In this document: positions 1 through 12,244 of the stretch, one piece after another
How positions within the stretch are numbered: position 1 is the stretch's first letter
Layout of the letters: each line of letters starts with the position of its first letter
Assembly (NCBI RefSeq): GCF_963583255.1
Contig: NC_084819.1
Location: forward strand, 1,495,501-1,559,500
Direction of reading: 5' to 3'
DNA: 64,000 bases
From: Pyrus communis
Lineage: Eukaryota > Streptophyta > Magnoliopsida > Rosales > Rosaceae
The notes under the pieces: model-generated
What the model saw: only the letters and a program-made list of their open reading frames with translations
The model's database searches: none
Told to the model about the DNA's origin: nothing
Made by a program: the position numbers and the translations under genes

Positions 1-1585
1 TGAATACTCTGATGGGAGTCTTGTCAACCAAGAAACTGAAAAATGGAGAAGCAATAACCCAATTAAATTTCTCTTTCATTTTTTGATGCAAGCGATATTA
101 TATACTGACCTACAGGGACAAGAGTTTGGAGTTGGGTGCAAAGGAAGAGCACATTGCTACTACTCTAGCCAACTCAACTGAACTCAATTCTTGTGAAACC
201 ATATATAGAACTTAAACGTTGGGCATATATAAATGCATGCATTAAGAATTACTTCTTACATTATGTGTTGGGGTTTCCAGATGACGGAGTAAGTGTGGAA
301 GTTTTTTGAGGGGTCAAACCAGAGATAGAACTGCTGCTCTCTATTTCCCTTGCCCTGGGTGAAAATATTGGTGTGCAAAATGTAAGGGCCACCGCTAACG
401 TTTCCCAAGAATTCGAAGTCGATTTCATCATGTGTAGGACCTTGAGAGGACAGCTACATACAAAAACAAACCGAAAGATGAAAAATTATTGTCTGTATAT
501 AGTGAAACAATTGGTCTTTTGTGCATGGAATAAAGCTGAAACAAATTTAAATCTCGAATGAATTTTGCCTTGTAAATAATGTTATAAGCATTCGGTGGCT
601 CACTCTCGTGAACGTATAGTATATATAGTTACTGTTGAATTTGATGCAAGCATTATAGTCCAAAAAACTTGGCCTTATTTCTCTGTCTCACTACTTTGGA
701 GATATTTTAACAAGACAAAAGCATCCATAAGTCAAGTGGGCCAGTAGAATTCATGTTTTTTTATGGAAAAAAAATATATATTCGTACAACATATAATCCT
801 AAATGAAAAATAAAAAAAATGCTATTAACGGTCTAAAACGTTATTATGTACTCCTAATAAAATAACGAAGTTTCTCAAAATATATCAGAATTAGTTAGAT
901 TTATACCATTTGACCCAATTTTTCTCTAAATTATGTAGTTAAAATGTGTGACTTCATTAAAAAAAAGATATCAAAGAATAATTTAGAGTACATAAACATT
1001 TTGAGGATTAAGTATGTAAAAGGATATTCTCCTTTTTTGTGCATATCTGACCGTTAAATGATGAATGTATTAAATAAATGCTTGTATCGTAACTAAGTCC
1101 ATAAAAATTTCACCTAAACATAAGTTTTATCTATTGCCTACAATATTGTGAAGCCCACGTCACATGATAGAGAGAAAAAAATTGAAGAAAAATAATGAGT
1201 TAGTATTTATATATATTATTTCCCCCAAAATAAGGAGTATATATGCAAGTTTGTCATTCTATTTTTTAGTGTATGAGGAATGTGTACGTATGTGTGTTGT
1301 GTGAGTGATACGTACGTAGTATGCGGTGACGGTGCCAGCAGAGTTGCCGGGAACAAGCTTAAGCTGCATATCAATCCTCCCAAAGAGGTACTCTTTTTTG
1401 GACTGAAACCCAGAGCCAGAAACTTTGTCTAAAGACAGAGAAAGAAGTTGACCTCCCTTGAATATTTTGGGGCGGTTGCCACCCCATGTTAGGTCAAAAT
1501 CTTGGTAAAAATTTCCAGCATAAGTTGCTATCATTAAAGAGCTGCAAACCAATCCCACCAACAAAACCAAACTAGATAAACCCAT
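1..1585 (-). CDS. XTH: Xyloglucan endotransglucosylase/hydrolase (XTH), 3' end beyond window
   Basis: Secreted GH16 enzyme that cuts and rejoins xyloglucan in the cell wall. Exons on the minus strand: 1316..1585 (90 codons from ATG 1585), 260..453, and the start of exon 3 at 1..35, which runs off the window. Introns have GT..AG ends and the frame is continuous. A hydrophobic signal peptide (about residues 1-23) precedes the family start [11 protein letters not shown]. Exon 2 opens with LSSQGPTH and the catalytic motif DEIDFEFLG (residues 99-107; nucleophile E100, acid/base E104), followed directly by the conserved N-glycosylation site N108-V-S. Exon 3 begins [11 protein letters not shown], also typical. 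The motif set resembles the Arabidopsis XTH22-25 subgroup (inference). The acceptor-loop and C-terminal cysteine region lie outside the window, so integrity of the 3' end cannot be judged. Family identity is very secure; transglucosylase versus hydrolase activity cannot be told from this. Confidence 0.95.
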
Positions 1586-1591
1586 TTTTTG

Positions 1592-1592
<1 letters not shown>

Positions 1593-1622
<30 letters not shown>

Positions 1623-1630
1623 GGGGGGGG
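1593..1630. repeat. (GA)n microsatellite plus G-run in the XTH leader
   Basis: A run of about 13 GA units is followed by ten G on the plus strand; on the gene strand this reads as C-run then (TC)n. It lies just upstream of the XTH ATG, between it and the TATA box, so it is probably in the 5' UTR. CT-rich leaders are common in plant genes. Length polymorphism between alleles is likely. Confidence 0.9.
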
Positions 1631-1685
1631 AGGAGAGGTTTAAGGACTGTTTTCAGGGTGTGTGTTAGGGCTTTAGAAAGAGGTG

Positions 1686-1695
1686 TATTTATATA
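1686..1695 (-). promoter_or_regulatory. TATA box of the XTH gene
   Basis: The minus strand reads TATATAAATA about 100 bp upstream of the XTH ATG (1585), a normal plant spacing with transcription starting about 30 bp downstream, before the CT-rich leader. Position and match to consensus are the only evidence. Confidence 0.6.
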
Positions 1696-1896
1696 GGAAA
1701 GGGGATGGAGTGAGGGCGTAATGCTAACTGGCAAGGGTGGGGGACTTGTGAGAAATATTAACTTGGAGGAGCCAAACGCCAAAGGCAATGCCAGCTAAGC
1801 ACAAAATGAAAGCTGGAAACTTTTGTTTGGGCATTGAGAGGTGGCTGGCTTTCTAGGTTTTTGGGTTTATTATTAAAATTTGGTTGTTTGTTTGTA

Positions 1897-1926
1897 AGAG
1901 AGAAAGAGAAAGAGAAAGAGAGGGAG
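1897..1926. repeat. (AGAGAAAG)n purine simple repeat
   Basis: A short imperfect GA/GAAA purine tract upstream of the XTH promoter. No gene is visible between it and 2430. Confidence 0.7.
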
Positions 1927-2443
1927 GAGATATTTTTTTTGATGTGCCGAAAATAAGATCTGGTACATTAGGTGTAATTATATAATTGGTTGGAAACTTG
2001 AAGAAAAAAAATTTCAATTAATTGTACTATGACACATAATGTATCAGGCCAAGTTCTTAGTACTCTGAAAATTTTTTCAAGGGGGAGATATATATTGCTA
2101 GCTATGGCATAGCTAATAAATGTCTCCAGGATGAATGATGGATTGATGGGCGATTAGCAGCCAGGTAGGACCTCATCTCTCTTTTGGTATGATTTAAATT
2201 TGGTGGTGGATGCCAACTTGGTGCGGTATGGGAGAATAAAGTTTCCCTAATGTTCCTGGGACCATCAATCATGTATTGGGGAAGGACGGGAGGAGGGGGC
2301 TTACCATTGATTAGGAATTTGACAGTTGGCAAAATGATATCTGAGTCACTACTTTCCATGTCATGAACATTCAAGGGTTATTCAAGGGTTTTAATTTCTC
2401 CCTCGTCGACATCTCTCGAGTAAAAAAATGGCAAGTAAAATAT

Positions 2444-2665
2444 GGAAAATGATTCTTGTCGGATTCTTTTTCTGAGGATTTTGGAGATCTTGTAATCATG
2501 ATCGTTCATCGTATATCGTGCGGTCAGTTTTCATTAGATATCATTTATATTTAATTTTAAATTTTAAATTTTAAATTATAATTGATCGCACGATGTACAA
2601 TGAACGACCACGATCACAAGATTTTCGGAATCTCTAGAAAAAGAATCCAACTAGGATCCTTTTCT
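2444..2665. mobile_element. Palindromic Mutator-like MITE, copy A
   Basis: Long inverted-repeat element. The left end begins GGAAAATGATTC and the right end is the complement of AGAAAAGGATCC; inside, CGTATATCGTGCGGTCAG on the left mirrors GATCGCACGATGTACAATG on the right, around an AT-rich TTTAAATTTTAAA core. It is flanked by a perfect 9-bp direct repeat GTAAAATAT (2435..2443 and 2666..2674), the target-site length of Mutator-like transposons. It has no coding capacity. Six other copies occur in the window. Confidence 0.85.
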
Positions 2666-2679
2666 GTAAAATATAATAA

Positions 2680-3845
2680 CTTTGAATATAAAACATTACT
2701 CGACAAGCACTCGAAATGGACTCGAGTTATTCTTGAAGAGGGGCTTGAGTTTTTCTCGACGGGGTCTTGAGAAATAGGGGGAACTCAAATGATTTGAATT
2801 ATAAGGTGGTTAAGTCTTCCAAGGGGCAAAATCCTATGAGTGTCAATTAATAAGTCTCTATCTTATTAGATGTTGGTTGTGTGCATCAACATTAGATTGT
2901 ACACCAATGTGATTTCCAAATGTAATTTCCCTAACTTTGCTTTTTCAAATTCTTTATGTTCAGAAGAAACTGTTATTAGACTTCAAATCACTTGATAATT
3001 AGTAAAGTGGTATAGATATGTAAACAACCAAACAAGACCACCAACGTTATGCAGTTCAGAAATTCAGAGTCCAATAATTGTATTTGGCTGTTTACAGCAT
3101 AGGTTTGGCTTTGTATGATCTCAATTATTTTTTAATGCTTAATTTGTTTTGCTTTTAATTAGGTGCTTGAAAGTGAACTTGAACCTAAGGAACACTGATC
3201 AATATATAGGATCCTATCTCATTGGCAATTATTGGTTTCAAATTCAAATGTATGACTTGTAGTTTCTCCTTGCTCTCTGGACAGGGATCATCTCTATTTT
3301 CTTATAAGTTACAACCAATTTTTAATACTATTATATTGGCATCCAAAAACTTCTGTCTCATCCTCATTCGTGCATTTTTTTCCTTTCCAAGTTTAATTAT
3401 TAGAAACTGGCGACCATGGTCTGACAGACAGGGAATGGGATTGCATGTTTTTTATTTTTATTTTTTAATTTGAGATATGGATAAGAGTAAAATGGGTTGA
3501 GACATGAAAAACTGAAGATTCAAACACCCAAACCTTATGTGCCTGTATGGCCACACTTTCCAAGTTGATGGTCCAACATTTGGCATGGAAAAATCTCCCA
3601 AGACATCGAGGGAGTGTGGAGTCTGCGTCGGTACTATCACAAGTTTCAAAGCAATAGAGGTAGAGAATTCATAAAAAATCTTATTTTTTAGAATGTTAAA
3701 AACATTTTTTTAAAATGGAATTCTTTATCACTCTTCTTTAATTCTCTATCACTTTACAGTTTAATGCTAATTTTTTTGCTAACATTATAAAATATTGTGC
3801 AGAAAAAAGTGACAGAGAGTTCATATAGACTATAGAGTCCTACTT
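2680..3845. other. Intergenic DNA, no gene recognised
   Basis: AT-rich sequence with only short open frames and no recognisable protein motif, intron-bounded coding segment or clear repeat structure. Confidence 0.5.
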
Positions 3846-3857
3846 TTGAGAGAATTT

Positions 3858-4255
3858 CCTTAGAGCATCTTCAAAGGAGATGTCAAAATCTTAAGTGAAA
3901 TGCCACTGTGCATATTTGACATCAAATGTCTCTCCAACGAAGTGTTATTTGCTGACTAAATTTAAAGGCTTTGTGATTTGGAGTCAAATTTGGCATCAAT
4001 TTCAAATTTATTTTTAATCATTTTAATGATGGGTCCTTTATTCCACTAACATTTTAACTAATAAAAATTTCGTTTCAACATTTTTTTTAAATAATTACAA
4101 CCATTTAAAGCTCTATTTAAATAATAAAATAACATTTGACAATTCGGTTGGAGAAATACAAAATTTGACATACGACTTTAAATTGCCTCATTAGCTATCA
4201 AATGTAATTTGACTCCTATAATTTGAAGGAAATGGTCTTAACATTTCTCTCTTCA
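3858..4255. mobile_element. Degenerate MITE with GAGCATCTTCAA-type end
   Basis: It begins near TTAGAGCATCTTCAAAGGAG, a common end of plant short non-autonomous DNA transposons, and contains GATGTCAAA and a TTTGGCATCAATTTCAAAT segment. The same segments recur, more degenerate, at 62735..62910. No coding capacity. The superfamily is not settled. Confidence 0.55.
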
Positions 4256-4837
4256 AAATGTAGATAGAGAAATGCTACGGAAACTCTCTCAAAAGTGGAC
4301 TCATCATTGACTCTCTACTACTTTCAATACATATATCAACATTGTAAAACATTGTACTAAAACTATAAAGTGACAAAGAGTCAATGAAAATTTTTAGAGA
4401 GTTCTATTAGCATTTCTCATGCAAATATAGTTAATCATAGAACTCGTAAATTTCATCCCAATTTTGGGAGAGTCCTTACCATTTCTCTTTCATAAATAGC
4501 GAATTTGATAATAAATTTTTTTTTTTTTAGTTAAAATATATCTATTGAATGCAATAATATTACTTTGATGAACTGATTAGCTGTTAAACATTTGCCCTCG
4601 AAAAAGAATAGCTGTTAAACATGTCTATTATAATTAACCTGCCTCCCTCACTAAAGTGAGAAGTAGGCCGGTATGATGTCCTATATATTCGCAATTCCTA
4701 GCCTTTATGGTGTTGCTTCTGAGTGTGCTTTAGAACCTTGAATAAGCCTGAGCTGGAGTCCTTTTCTTGGTGAACTATATGTAGCCACTAATTTCCAACA
4801 CAAATCAACGTAGTAATTTTTTTGAGGAAAAAAAATG

Positions 4838-5101
4838 TTGTAATTAATTGATATCGAATTGGTCATTTTTCTTGTTCAATTCGTAGTTTAGCTCATGAAA
4901 AGAAAATGAGAGGAACTTACATGCAACATGGTGTACGTTTTGTGTTTGTTTTCCAGGCCAGTCTTAATATGTAATTAATTGATATCGAATTGGTCATTTT
5001 CCTTGTTCAATTCGTAGTTTAGCTCACGAAAAGAAAATGAGAGAAACTTACATGCAACATGGTGTACGTTTTGTGTTTGTTTTCCAAACTAGTCTTAATA
5101 T
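4838..5101. repeat. Direct tandem duplication, 131-bp period, two copies
   Basis: The stretch starting TTGTAATTAATTGATATCG at about 4838 recurs at about 4969 and both copies run to CTTAATATGTA. They differ at only a few positions, so the duplication is recent. No gene or transposon end is visible in the unit. Confidence 0.9.
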
Positions 5102-7440
5102 GTAGTTAAGTTACGCTACAAGAAGTCTTGACTACATGGATTATATTGCTTAACAACAAGTTAGCTCTTCAAATTATCCATGCACACCATGAATGACTAC
5201 TGTGGATTTTGTTGACAACTTTTACATGGTTTCAACTCATTCAACAAAACCAACTCTAATCCAATCCTTAATAAGTTACTAGCTATGTGAATTTGGTTCA
5301 CTTAAGCACGCGTAAAATTAGGTATAATATTAATCCTGGCCATCAATATATTGCTCATTTGGCAATTTTCAGTTAGTCGTTTTGTATGTTATCTCTTTTT
5401 TAAGTACCAAACCTGCCCCCAATGCACATAATCATATGTTAATGAGTAATTTTATTGCCAACCTGCCCAGTGTGAAATAGTTTAGGAGTAGTTCTATCCA
5501 CACACTCTTTTCACTTTTTACACGCACTTTTCAATTTTTAATCATTGAATTAAATAAATTGAAGATAATCAAATAACATAAATTAACAATTGATGTGTAA
5601 GAAGTAAAAAAAATGCGTTGATAGCACCACTTATCTAAGTAAAAGCATGCACCCTCCATACTCAAAACACTACCAATTTACTTTTTAATTCATGTAATGT
5701 ATAACTTAAAGGACCCACTCAACTGACCCAAATTTCCCTCACTAATTATCGAGATACCCGATCCTCCAGCCAAAACACAATGGGCAAACTCATCTTCCTC
5801 CAAACACAATGCGAACTCGTCTTCCTCCACACCAAAAGTTTTTTGCTTTGCTAGGTATCTTTCTTTCACATTTCCTTATCTAAGTAATTTTGTCACACAC
5901 TTTGTCTATATACTCGATCTGCTGGAAAGAAGAAGCTAAAGAACAGTATCACTGAGATGTTGGGTAATTTTGAAGCATTTTCGATTGTTACCTACTGAAA
6001 TTTCATAAATTTTCGGCGGAACCTTTTGAAAAATTTCACAGTTCTGGGAGTACGTACTTATTGAAACTTTAAACAATTTCATGATCAGTAAATATCTAAC
6101 GAAAGCCCGAAACGCAGTTTTTTTAGGTATATGTTGAAACTTTAATTAATTTCGGTATATAGCTCTACTAAAGATTTATGTCAGATATTCAGATAGACAA
6201 GTTATTAGCCCACTCTTAATCGTACTAACATTTTAACAATTTAACCACCTATTACTAAGTGTTGATAGAACCATACACTTATATATTTTATTTTATTTAT
6301 AATTCCCGATGTGAGACTCATTCTCAACACTTTATTCATGATGATTAGAGTTTATTTCTAGAATGGAAAGTGATATGAATTTGAGAACTTGAAGGAAAAA
6401 ATTCGAGTTATAGCTGATCTCACGTCAAAACCTTAGGTGGTGTCGTAAAAATTAAAATTTTAATAGAAAAAATTCTGCCCTAAATAATCACAACATATTA
6501 CGGTAAGTAAAGCATTCCATATTAAAAGAGGAGAGAGATGTCTTCAATATTGGATCGAGAGGTGTCAATCTGTTAGCATTTTAGAAAGAGAGAGACAAGC
6601 GCCAAGTGATGGTGGTTGCATGTCCGCGTGGCTTTGTTTTATAAATTCCCTTTAAAAGAGTTTGGGGATGCATATTCCAATCTTGGTGGCCCTAGTATTT
6701 TCAGTTTTGTTCTATAAAATATGTAATTTTTTTCTTTTCTTTTTGTGGGGGGTGGGGAGCAGAATATGTAGTTTGATAAGAAATAAATTTAAAATGGGAC
6801 AAATTATTAGCACTTTAGTTAAGGAATAAGTACCTACTTAGTAAATAATTAAGCCGGATTATTCTCCATAGTAGCCTGTCCATTTCTTAATACATGTAGT
6901 AGAAGAGTGGGGCAGAGGCATTTTTGAGTGGGTGAGGAAATCTGCAAATGCATGCATGAGATTTCTGTAGATGTAGTAAAGACGGGAATTGCATGAACTA
7001 CACGATGGAGATGGGGGAGAGAGAGAGAGAGAGAGTGAGAGCCACGGACTCCACCAACCCAAATTACTCAAGAAACCTAGCAAGAGCGGCGGTGCATAGT
7101 TAATGCTTATGAGGAGCGGGTCGGGGTATATGATTCATGAAGATTTGTTTGTTGAAAGAAATTAATAAAAGAGATCGTTCCTGTATATTTTCCAATTCGG
7201 ATTCATACATTATACCCATGGTTTCAATGACTTGAAATCTTAAACACACCCTCAAGACAAATGTTAAGGAGACATTTTTTCACCTGAAAAATGTTAAGAA
7301 TACTTTCTTAAAGTAGGATTTTCTATGAACTCTTTGCAACTAGTTTAACGTTAATTTTCGTATCAACATGATAAAATATTGTATTAAAAACATGAAATGA
7401 AAAAATGTTCATTGATAATATCGTTCCACCCACAATCCAA
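5102..7440. other. Intergenic DNA, no gene recognised
   Basis: No coding region can be supported. A MITE-like stretch with the motif ATTGAATTAAATAAATTGAAG at about 5490..5630 resembles another at 23410..23550. A short GA repeat lies at 7016..7038. The remainder is AT-rich single-copy-looking DNA. Confidence 0.5.
5485..5632. mobile_element. Small MITE-like palindrome
   Basis: CACACTCTTTTCACTTTTTACACG on the left is roughly mirrored by GTGTAAGAAGTAAAAAAAATGCG on the right, around a TTGAATTAAATAAATTG core. A related copy with the same core is at 23410..23550. Terminal inverted repeats without coding sequence suggest a MITE. Confidence 0.55.
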
Positions 7441-7460
7441 TATGTAGATATTAATGAAAG

Positions 7461-7555
7461 CCCTTTGACCAATCGACCACTTTCAAACTCATAAGAATTA
7501 TGCTCTTCCCTTTGACCAATCGACCACTTTCAAACTCATAAGAATTATGCTCTTC
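7461..7555. repeat. Direct tandem duplication, 47-bp period, two copies
   Basis: CCCTTTGACCAATCGACCAC and what follows, through ATTATGCTCTT, occurs at 7461 and again at 7508 with no visible difference. A perfect duplication of this sort looks young. Confidence 0.9.
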
Positions 7556-7951
7556 ATTGCTTTCTCAGAAGATAAACTATTTGAATTCGTAAACATAAAA
7601 CTAAGGGATTCAAAAATGATAAAATTTAAAATTTGTACGAGAGAAACTTGGACCAAAGTTAGGATTTTTAAATTGAAATATAGTAGTTCCTCTATTTGAA
7701 TTCATAAACTCAAAGACTTATAAATGTTGTGTGAGTCCGAATTACTTACCACCTAGGCACCCATATTAGGTGGCGAGAGTAAAGACTGCCATAAGATTGC
7801 ACCGCATGTTGGTAGTTTAACTATGGCTAATAAATTTAATTTTTATATAGGTCATATTCTTTTCGTGGTCTCTATGGTGACACCCTAACTTTAAACTGAC
7901 TTCTTGGGGTGGAAAAAAATTGTTAATAACGTGAGTTAAAGTATGGGGATA

Positions 7952-8095
7952 ATGCTAGGGAGATGAAATATTTAGACAAAATTTTGAAAACTAAAAACAT
8001 AAAAGTTGATGATTGGTTTATTATTAAGTGTTGATAAACTTGCTCATTTCAATTGATGACACATCATTAGTTTGCAAATTTAGTCTTCCTAGCAT
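7952..8095. mobile_element. MITE with AATGCTAGG...CCTAGCAT ends
   Basis: The left end AATGCTAGGGAGATGAAAT mirrors the right end ATTTAGTCTTCCTAGCAT, and the interior reads as a palindrome (AAAGTTGATGATTGG...). A second copy of the family lies at 35769..35930. No coding capacity. Confidence 0.7.
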
Positions 8096-8099
8096 GAGG

Positions 8100-9100
8100 A
8101 TCCATGAGGAGGTATGGCTCATCAAGCATGTGTGTCGGCTTCCTCCACAGCGAAACTTTTCCTAAATTAAACCGATCAAAAATCCTAACTTATGTTCTAA
8201 AGATCTAATTGTCAAACCGTTTTCGCCTACTTATGATTAATGCATCTATTAGTTCATTCGAATTTGATGTTCTCTCAGATGGTCTAGAAATATACACAGT
8301 TGTCTTATTATATAAGAGAAATTAAGTACATTGGACAACATCATTTGTTCTCTATGTTTTTTAATTGCTTTTCTTAATCTATTTCCCCATCAATTTTTCT
8401 GCTATGATCTCTCATTTGGTTTCCAATTTTCTAACAGTAGTGGCCGTTCAAACAATTTACACTTCATTCAGCTTTCACAAAGAAGATTAAATTTCTCACT
8501 TCTCTTAGATCCTTAGCACAAGCACTAAGTAAGTAAGTTACCTCTATCTTCTCATTTGAAAAGAAAATACTTCGTTTGTAGGCATTCTACATCCTCAGGT
8601 TTACTTTTTTTTTTTTTTTTTTTTTTGGTTTTTTCCTTGCTCAGGCATTATTTTTCTTTTACTGCATATTGATATTGAATCTTCTGTATGGAAATGCCTT
8701 CTTTTTTTTTTTTTTTTAACTTGCTAAAAATGCCTCTGTCAAAATTTTAAGGCCTTTTCTTTGTTCATCTCATCTTCCTCCTTTTCTTTGTCCAATTATC
8801 AATCAGTTTTTTGTTTTTATTGCTATAAAGACATTTTCTTCGTCAGATTATATATCCCTATGTCAACTCTTTCTAATTTAAATGCACTCGTTTGTGATCG
8901 CATTGTATCTGATAGAATAGATGGGAAAAAAAAAAGGGAAATGCGGATTATATATGCACCTGGATTATCATAAATAAACTGTCTTAGCTTTGGTTATAAG
9001 TTCTACTATTTTGAGTTAAATTCGACAAACCATCCACACTAACAACTCCATTTTTCAAAATTTGTAGAAACCAGCTGCCAACCCTTGCAGTGCAAAGTTC
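8100..9100. other. Intergenic DNA with long T-runs, no gene recognised
   Basis: It contains homopolymer T-runs at about 8608..8627 and 8702..8719. No protein domain or terminal-repeat structure can be supported. Confidence 0.5.
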
Positions 9101-9364
9101 AGAAGAGAAAACACCTCTACATAATGAAGATGAAGATGAGCCTGAGAATGGTGAAGTAGGCAAATATTAAAGTCTTAAAACCCGCAACATCACACGGGCA
9201 TTTTTGCTTGTTCTCTAAAAGTGAAATGGAAGAGACCGTTGCAGACAGTGTTTGTGAGCATCTACTGTAAAACCCCAAATACACAAATGCGTATTCGACG
9301 ATAGAACATAAAACCAGTAAATCCGACAAATCATTTCAACACCTGGCATAGCTGACTACTAGTC

Positions 9365-9515
9365 CAGTAGAAACTAAGAAATGTGAAGACATGCAGAGTA
9401 AGCCAACTTTGAGCCCCAGCAGCGCCCTTTCTTCCAGCCTTCTAGGAATATAAACCCAGTTTATACTTGTATAAAAACACTTGCCCCTTCTTTGTAAATT
9501 TCCCTTGGAAAAGAT
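9365..9515 (-). pseudogene. F-box gene 3'-end fragment
   Basis: The segment around 9420..9510 matches the C-terminal coding part of the F-box gene at about 12370..12455 (CTTTCTTCCAG, TATAAACCC, CAGTTTATACTTG and CCTTCTTTGTAAATTTC shared in the same order). The adjoining 9365..9415 matches DNA 3' of that gene at 11855..11900 (AACTAAGAAATGTGAA, ACATGCAGAGTA). The relic thus joins a downstream segment to the last part of the coding exon, with the intervening 0.5 kb missing. It has no open frame and lacks the F-box. It most likely arose by duplication and deletion. Confidence 0.7.
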
Positions 9516-9519
9516 AGTC

Positions 9520-12240
9520 TAATTGCTATATTAATCACATATAAAATTAAAGAATAATTTGTGCAATTAAATAAACGATTTAATGCATACTCATAACGAA
9601 AAACAATGTCAATTGCACATGAAAATGGATTTTAAGAAATCTGAAAATTGGTCGAGGCAAATATTGAATGTTTAAGATAAGTTTACGCTCCATTACGGTG
9701 CTCATGATTGGTCGGCGTTTGTCTCTTAGGTCCTTGTAATAGTAGCACTCTACGATTGTGTTGAATACTCTGTCATATGGACTCAAGAAGATACTACAAC
9801 ACTTTCTTAACCATAGTGAACTATACGTATGAATATGTGAAAGTGGAAGTAATTTCTATTTGCACAAGGGTTACTTAACCGTAGGCTTTCGATACTTTGT
9901 CATATTGCTTAGGATACCCTTTTTAGCTTCTAAAATCTATTTCTTAGTTCAAGATCCCCCTTAATAACCGGAATCAAAGAATTAGTAGATATGTTCCGCC
10001 CAAAATGGAAATGAGCTAGGGTTATGAACTTATAATCTATAATCTGATAATCGAGTTGTAGGTTCCATCATTATAAGTTCATTCCATACCGGAATAAGGT
10101 TATATATATTCTCAAAGGGTATATATCAGGTGATTTTTGGGTGCCTTTGGTTGTTTATATATATGCAGGTGTGTGGACTATACCAAAACTAACTCAAAAA
10201 TATTGAAGCAAAAACAAATTAACAAATTAAAACAAAAGTGAAAACTATTCATAAAGCGGGAGCCTCAAATTATGATTCCGAATGCATGCAGCAAAACACA
10301 GTTTGAGTCCTCTTGAAAAGTTAAACATATATGTAGTTGACATAGATTACAGATTGGTATTACCAACTTAAGAAACTCCCCTAGTTAAGAACTCGAATCC
10401 TAACCATAACGTCACGGTTAAAGACCTAATGCAACCATGAACCAAATCGAACAGCGTTTCTAATCTTGAAGCATGAAAGTTCAGACAGTCTTTCTTCTCA
10501 ATAGGATGTATCTTCTTCACCAATATAACCTGTTTTCAACTTTTCATCATCTGTGAACTAATCCGTAACTTCGAAACATCGTCTCATCTATATCTGTAAA
10601 ACAATACGAAATAACACACAGGCAAATTTCAATCAAAGATCACTATGGATAAAGCAATCAACAGAGGTAAGCTAGGGAATTACGTTTCCTCATTTTATTT
10701 ATAATTTCCTAACAATATACCATATATTACACCATGTTTTCTTCTCATTTATCATATTTTCTTCCAAAACCACGCCAATTCAAATGGCTCCCCATATCAT
10801 TAGTGCCCTTATGCAGCAAGAACTTGCGTGAATGCTGTAGCTTTCGCACAAAGCATATGGACGTACTGTACGAGAAAATATTCAGCAAACCATGACAGCT
10901 CTCAACAGAGTTAAAGGCTGGATTTGAGTAAACTACCTACATTTATGTGCCACAGTGACTAAAGTACTTCAAAGAAAGCCCATCAGGCATCAGGTAAGCC
11001 TGAGGAATGGAATCTACCAGGAGCCTAACATGCACCATCTGTAATCGTTTAATTTGAAAGGAGTGATGAGTATAAAACATATTGCATTTCTACCACATAA
11101 AAGTCCTTGACATACTCTGATCAAACTACCAGATGATGAACTACAAACTAGAATTCCACAATGAAAAATCTTTCAACTAATGCTAGGCAGATTATCTTAA
11201 CCGTCACCAATTAATGATTCCTAACAGTGGACGACATGTTTCAAGGCTTCATCAGGGTAAAATATGTCCAATATACCATAAGCATGACACTCCAAATAAT
11301 CAATTTCTTTCCAAAGTGAAATGGAAGAGGCCTGTTCGGACAAAGTTTGTAAGTTTGTAACCAAAGACCGTGAAAAAATAAATAAATATCAATTTCAACA
11401 TCTCTCAATAGCTTACTAGACTCTTAGTACTCCCTATATCTCCTCTCTATCTGCCAAGAGCCATTTTCATACTATACACTATTTGTCCACCAACGTCTGA
11501 CGCAGTAACAGTAGAAAGTTCAAAATAATCAAGTAAAAGAAAACCATCTCCAGTCCCCAAATGGAAACAGCTTGACTGATCACAATAAACATCATCTTTG
11601 CCACATAACATACAATCTTGCTAAGATTCCTATCGCTCGTCCACACTCCACTGTCAAAAGCTGCCTCTTTAGCAATTAAATCATTGAGAAAATGGGCCAT
11701 ACTCAGTACTTACTCCTAACAGTAGTCTTCAACCGAATTACATAGCGTACGACAAGACAGTACAACAACTACATATCCACTAATGTTAGTCACGGATGTC
11801 TTATCAGAAAGAAAGAAAAAAATGTTAGTCACGGATGCGATTCTATTTCCCAAGAAACTAAGAAATGTGAAAACATGCAGAGTAGGTTAACTTTGACAAT
11901 AGAGACAGAACACATAATCTTTTTCATGTTTGGACAAAACATTTGTTGAGAAGTCATGTAAATAACAACTAGTATCAGAAAGAAGAACATAAAAACAATA
12001 AACCAAAATAGCGATGAAAAAAATAAAAAAGGTAGAACGAGAAAGAGGTTTATCACTTTATCTTAATCAACTGGACACCGTCCCTAACAACATGCAATCA
12101 TGAAAACAGAGTAATCTAAATTGGATGGGAATACAGAACAATTATCTGCCACCAAATGGGAAACACAAACATAATTTCAATAATTCTGCATCTATTCAAA
12201 ATAAAAATGACCTTCAAATTGCACGCAGCAAGAAAAAGCA
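9520..12240. other. Region downstream of the F-box gene, no separate gene recognised
   Basis: No coding segment with family-level similarity is visible. The F-box reading frame ends beside a plausible donor site (GAG|GTAACA near 12270), a position also preserved in the paralogue at 21.67 kb, so part of this stretch may be a 3'-UTR intron and exon of the F-box transcript. That is inference only. Confidence 0.4.
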
Positions 12241-12244
12241 ATGC

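Noticed and set aside
1534..1788. 84-codon frame upstream of and overlapping the XTH start
   Set aside because: It consists largely of translated (TC)n repeat and UTR; no homologous protein is recognised.
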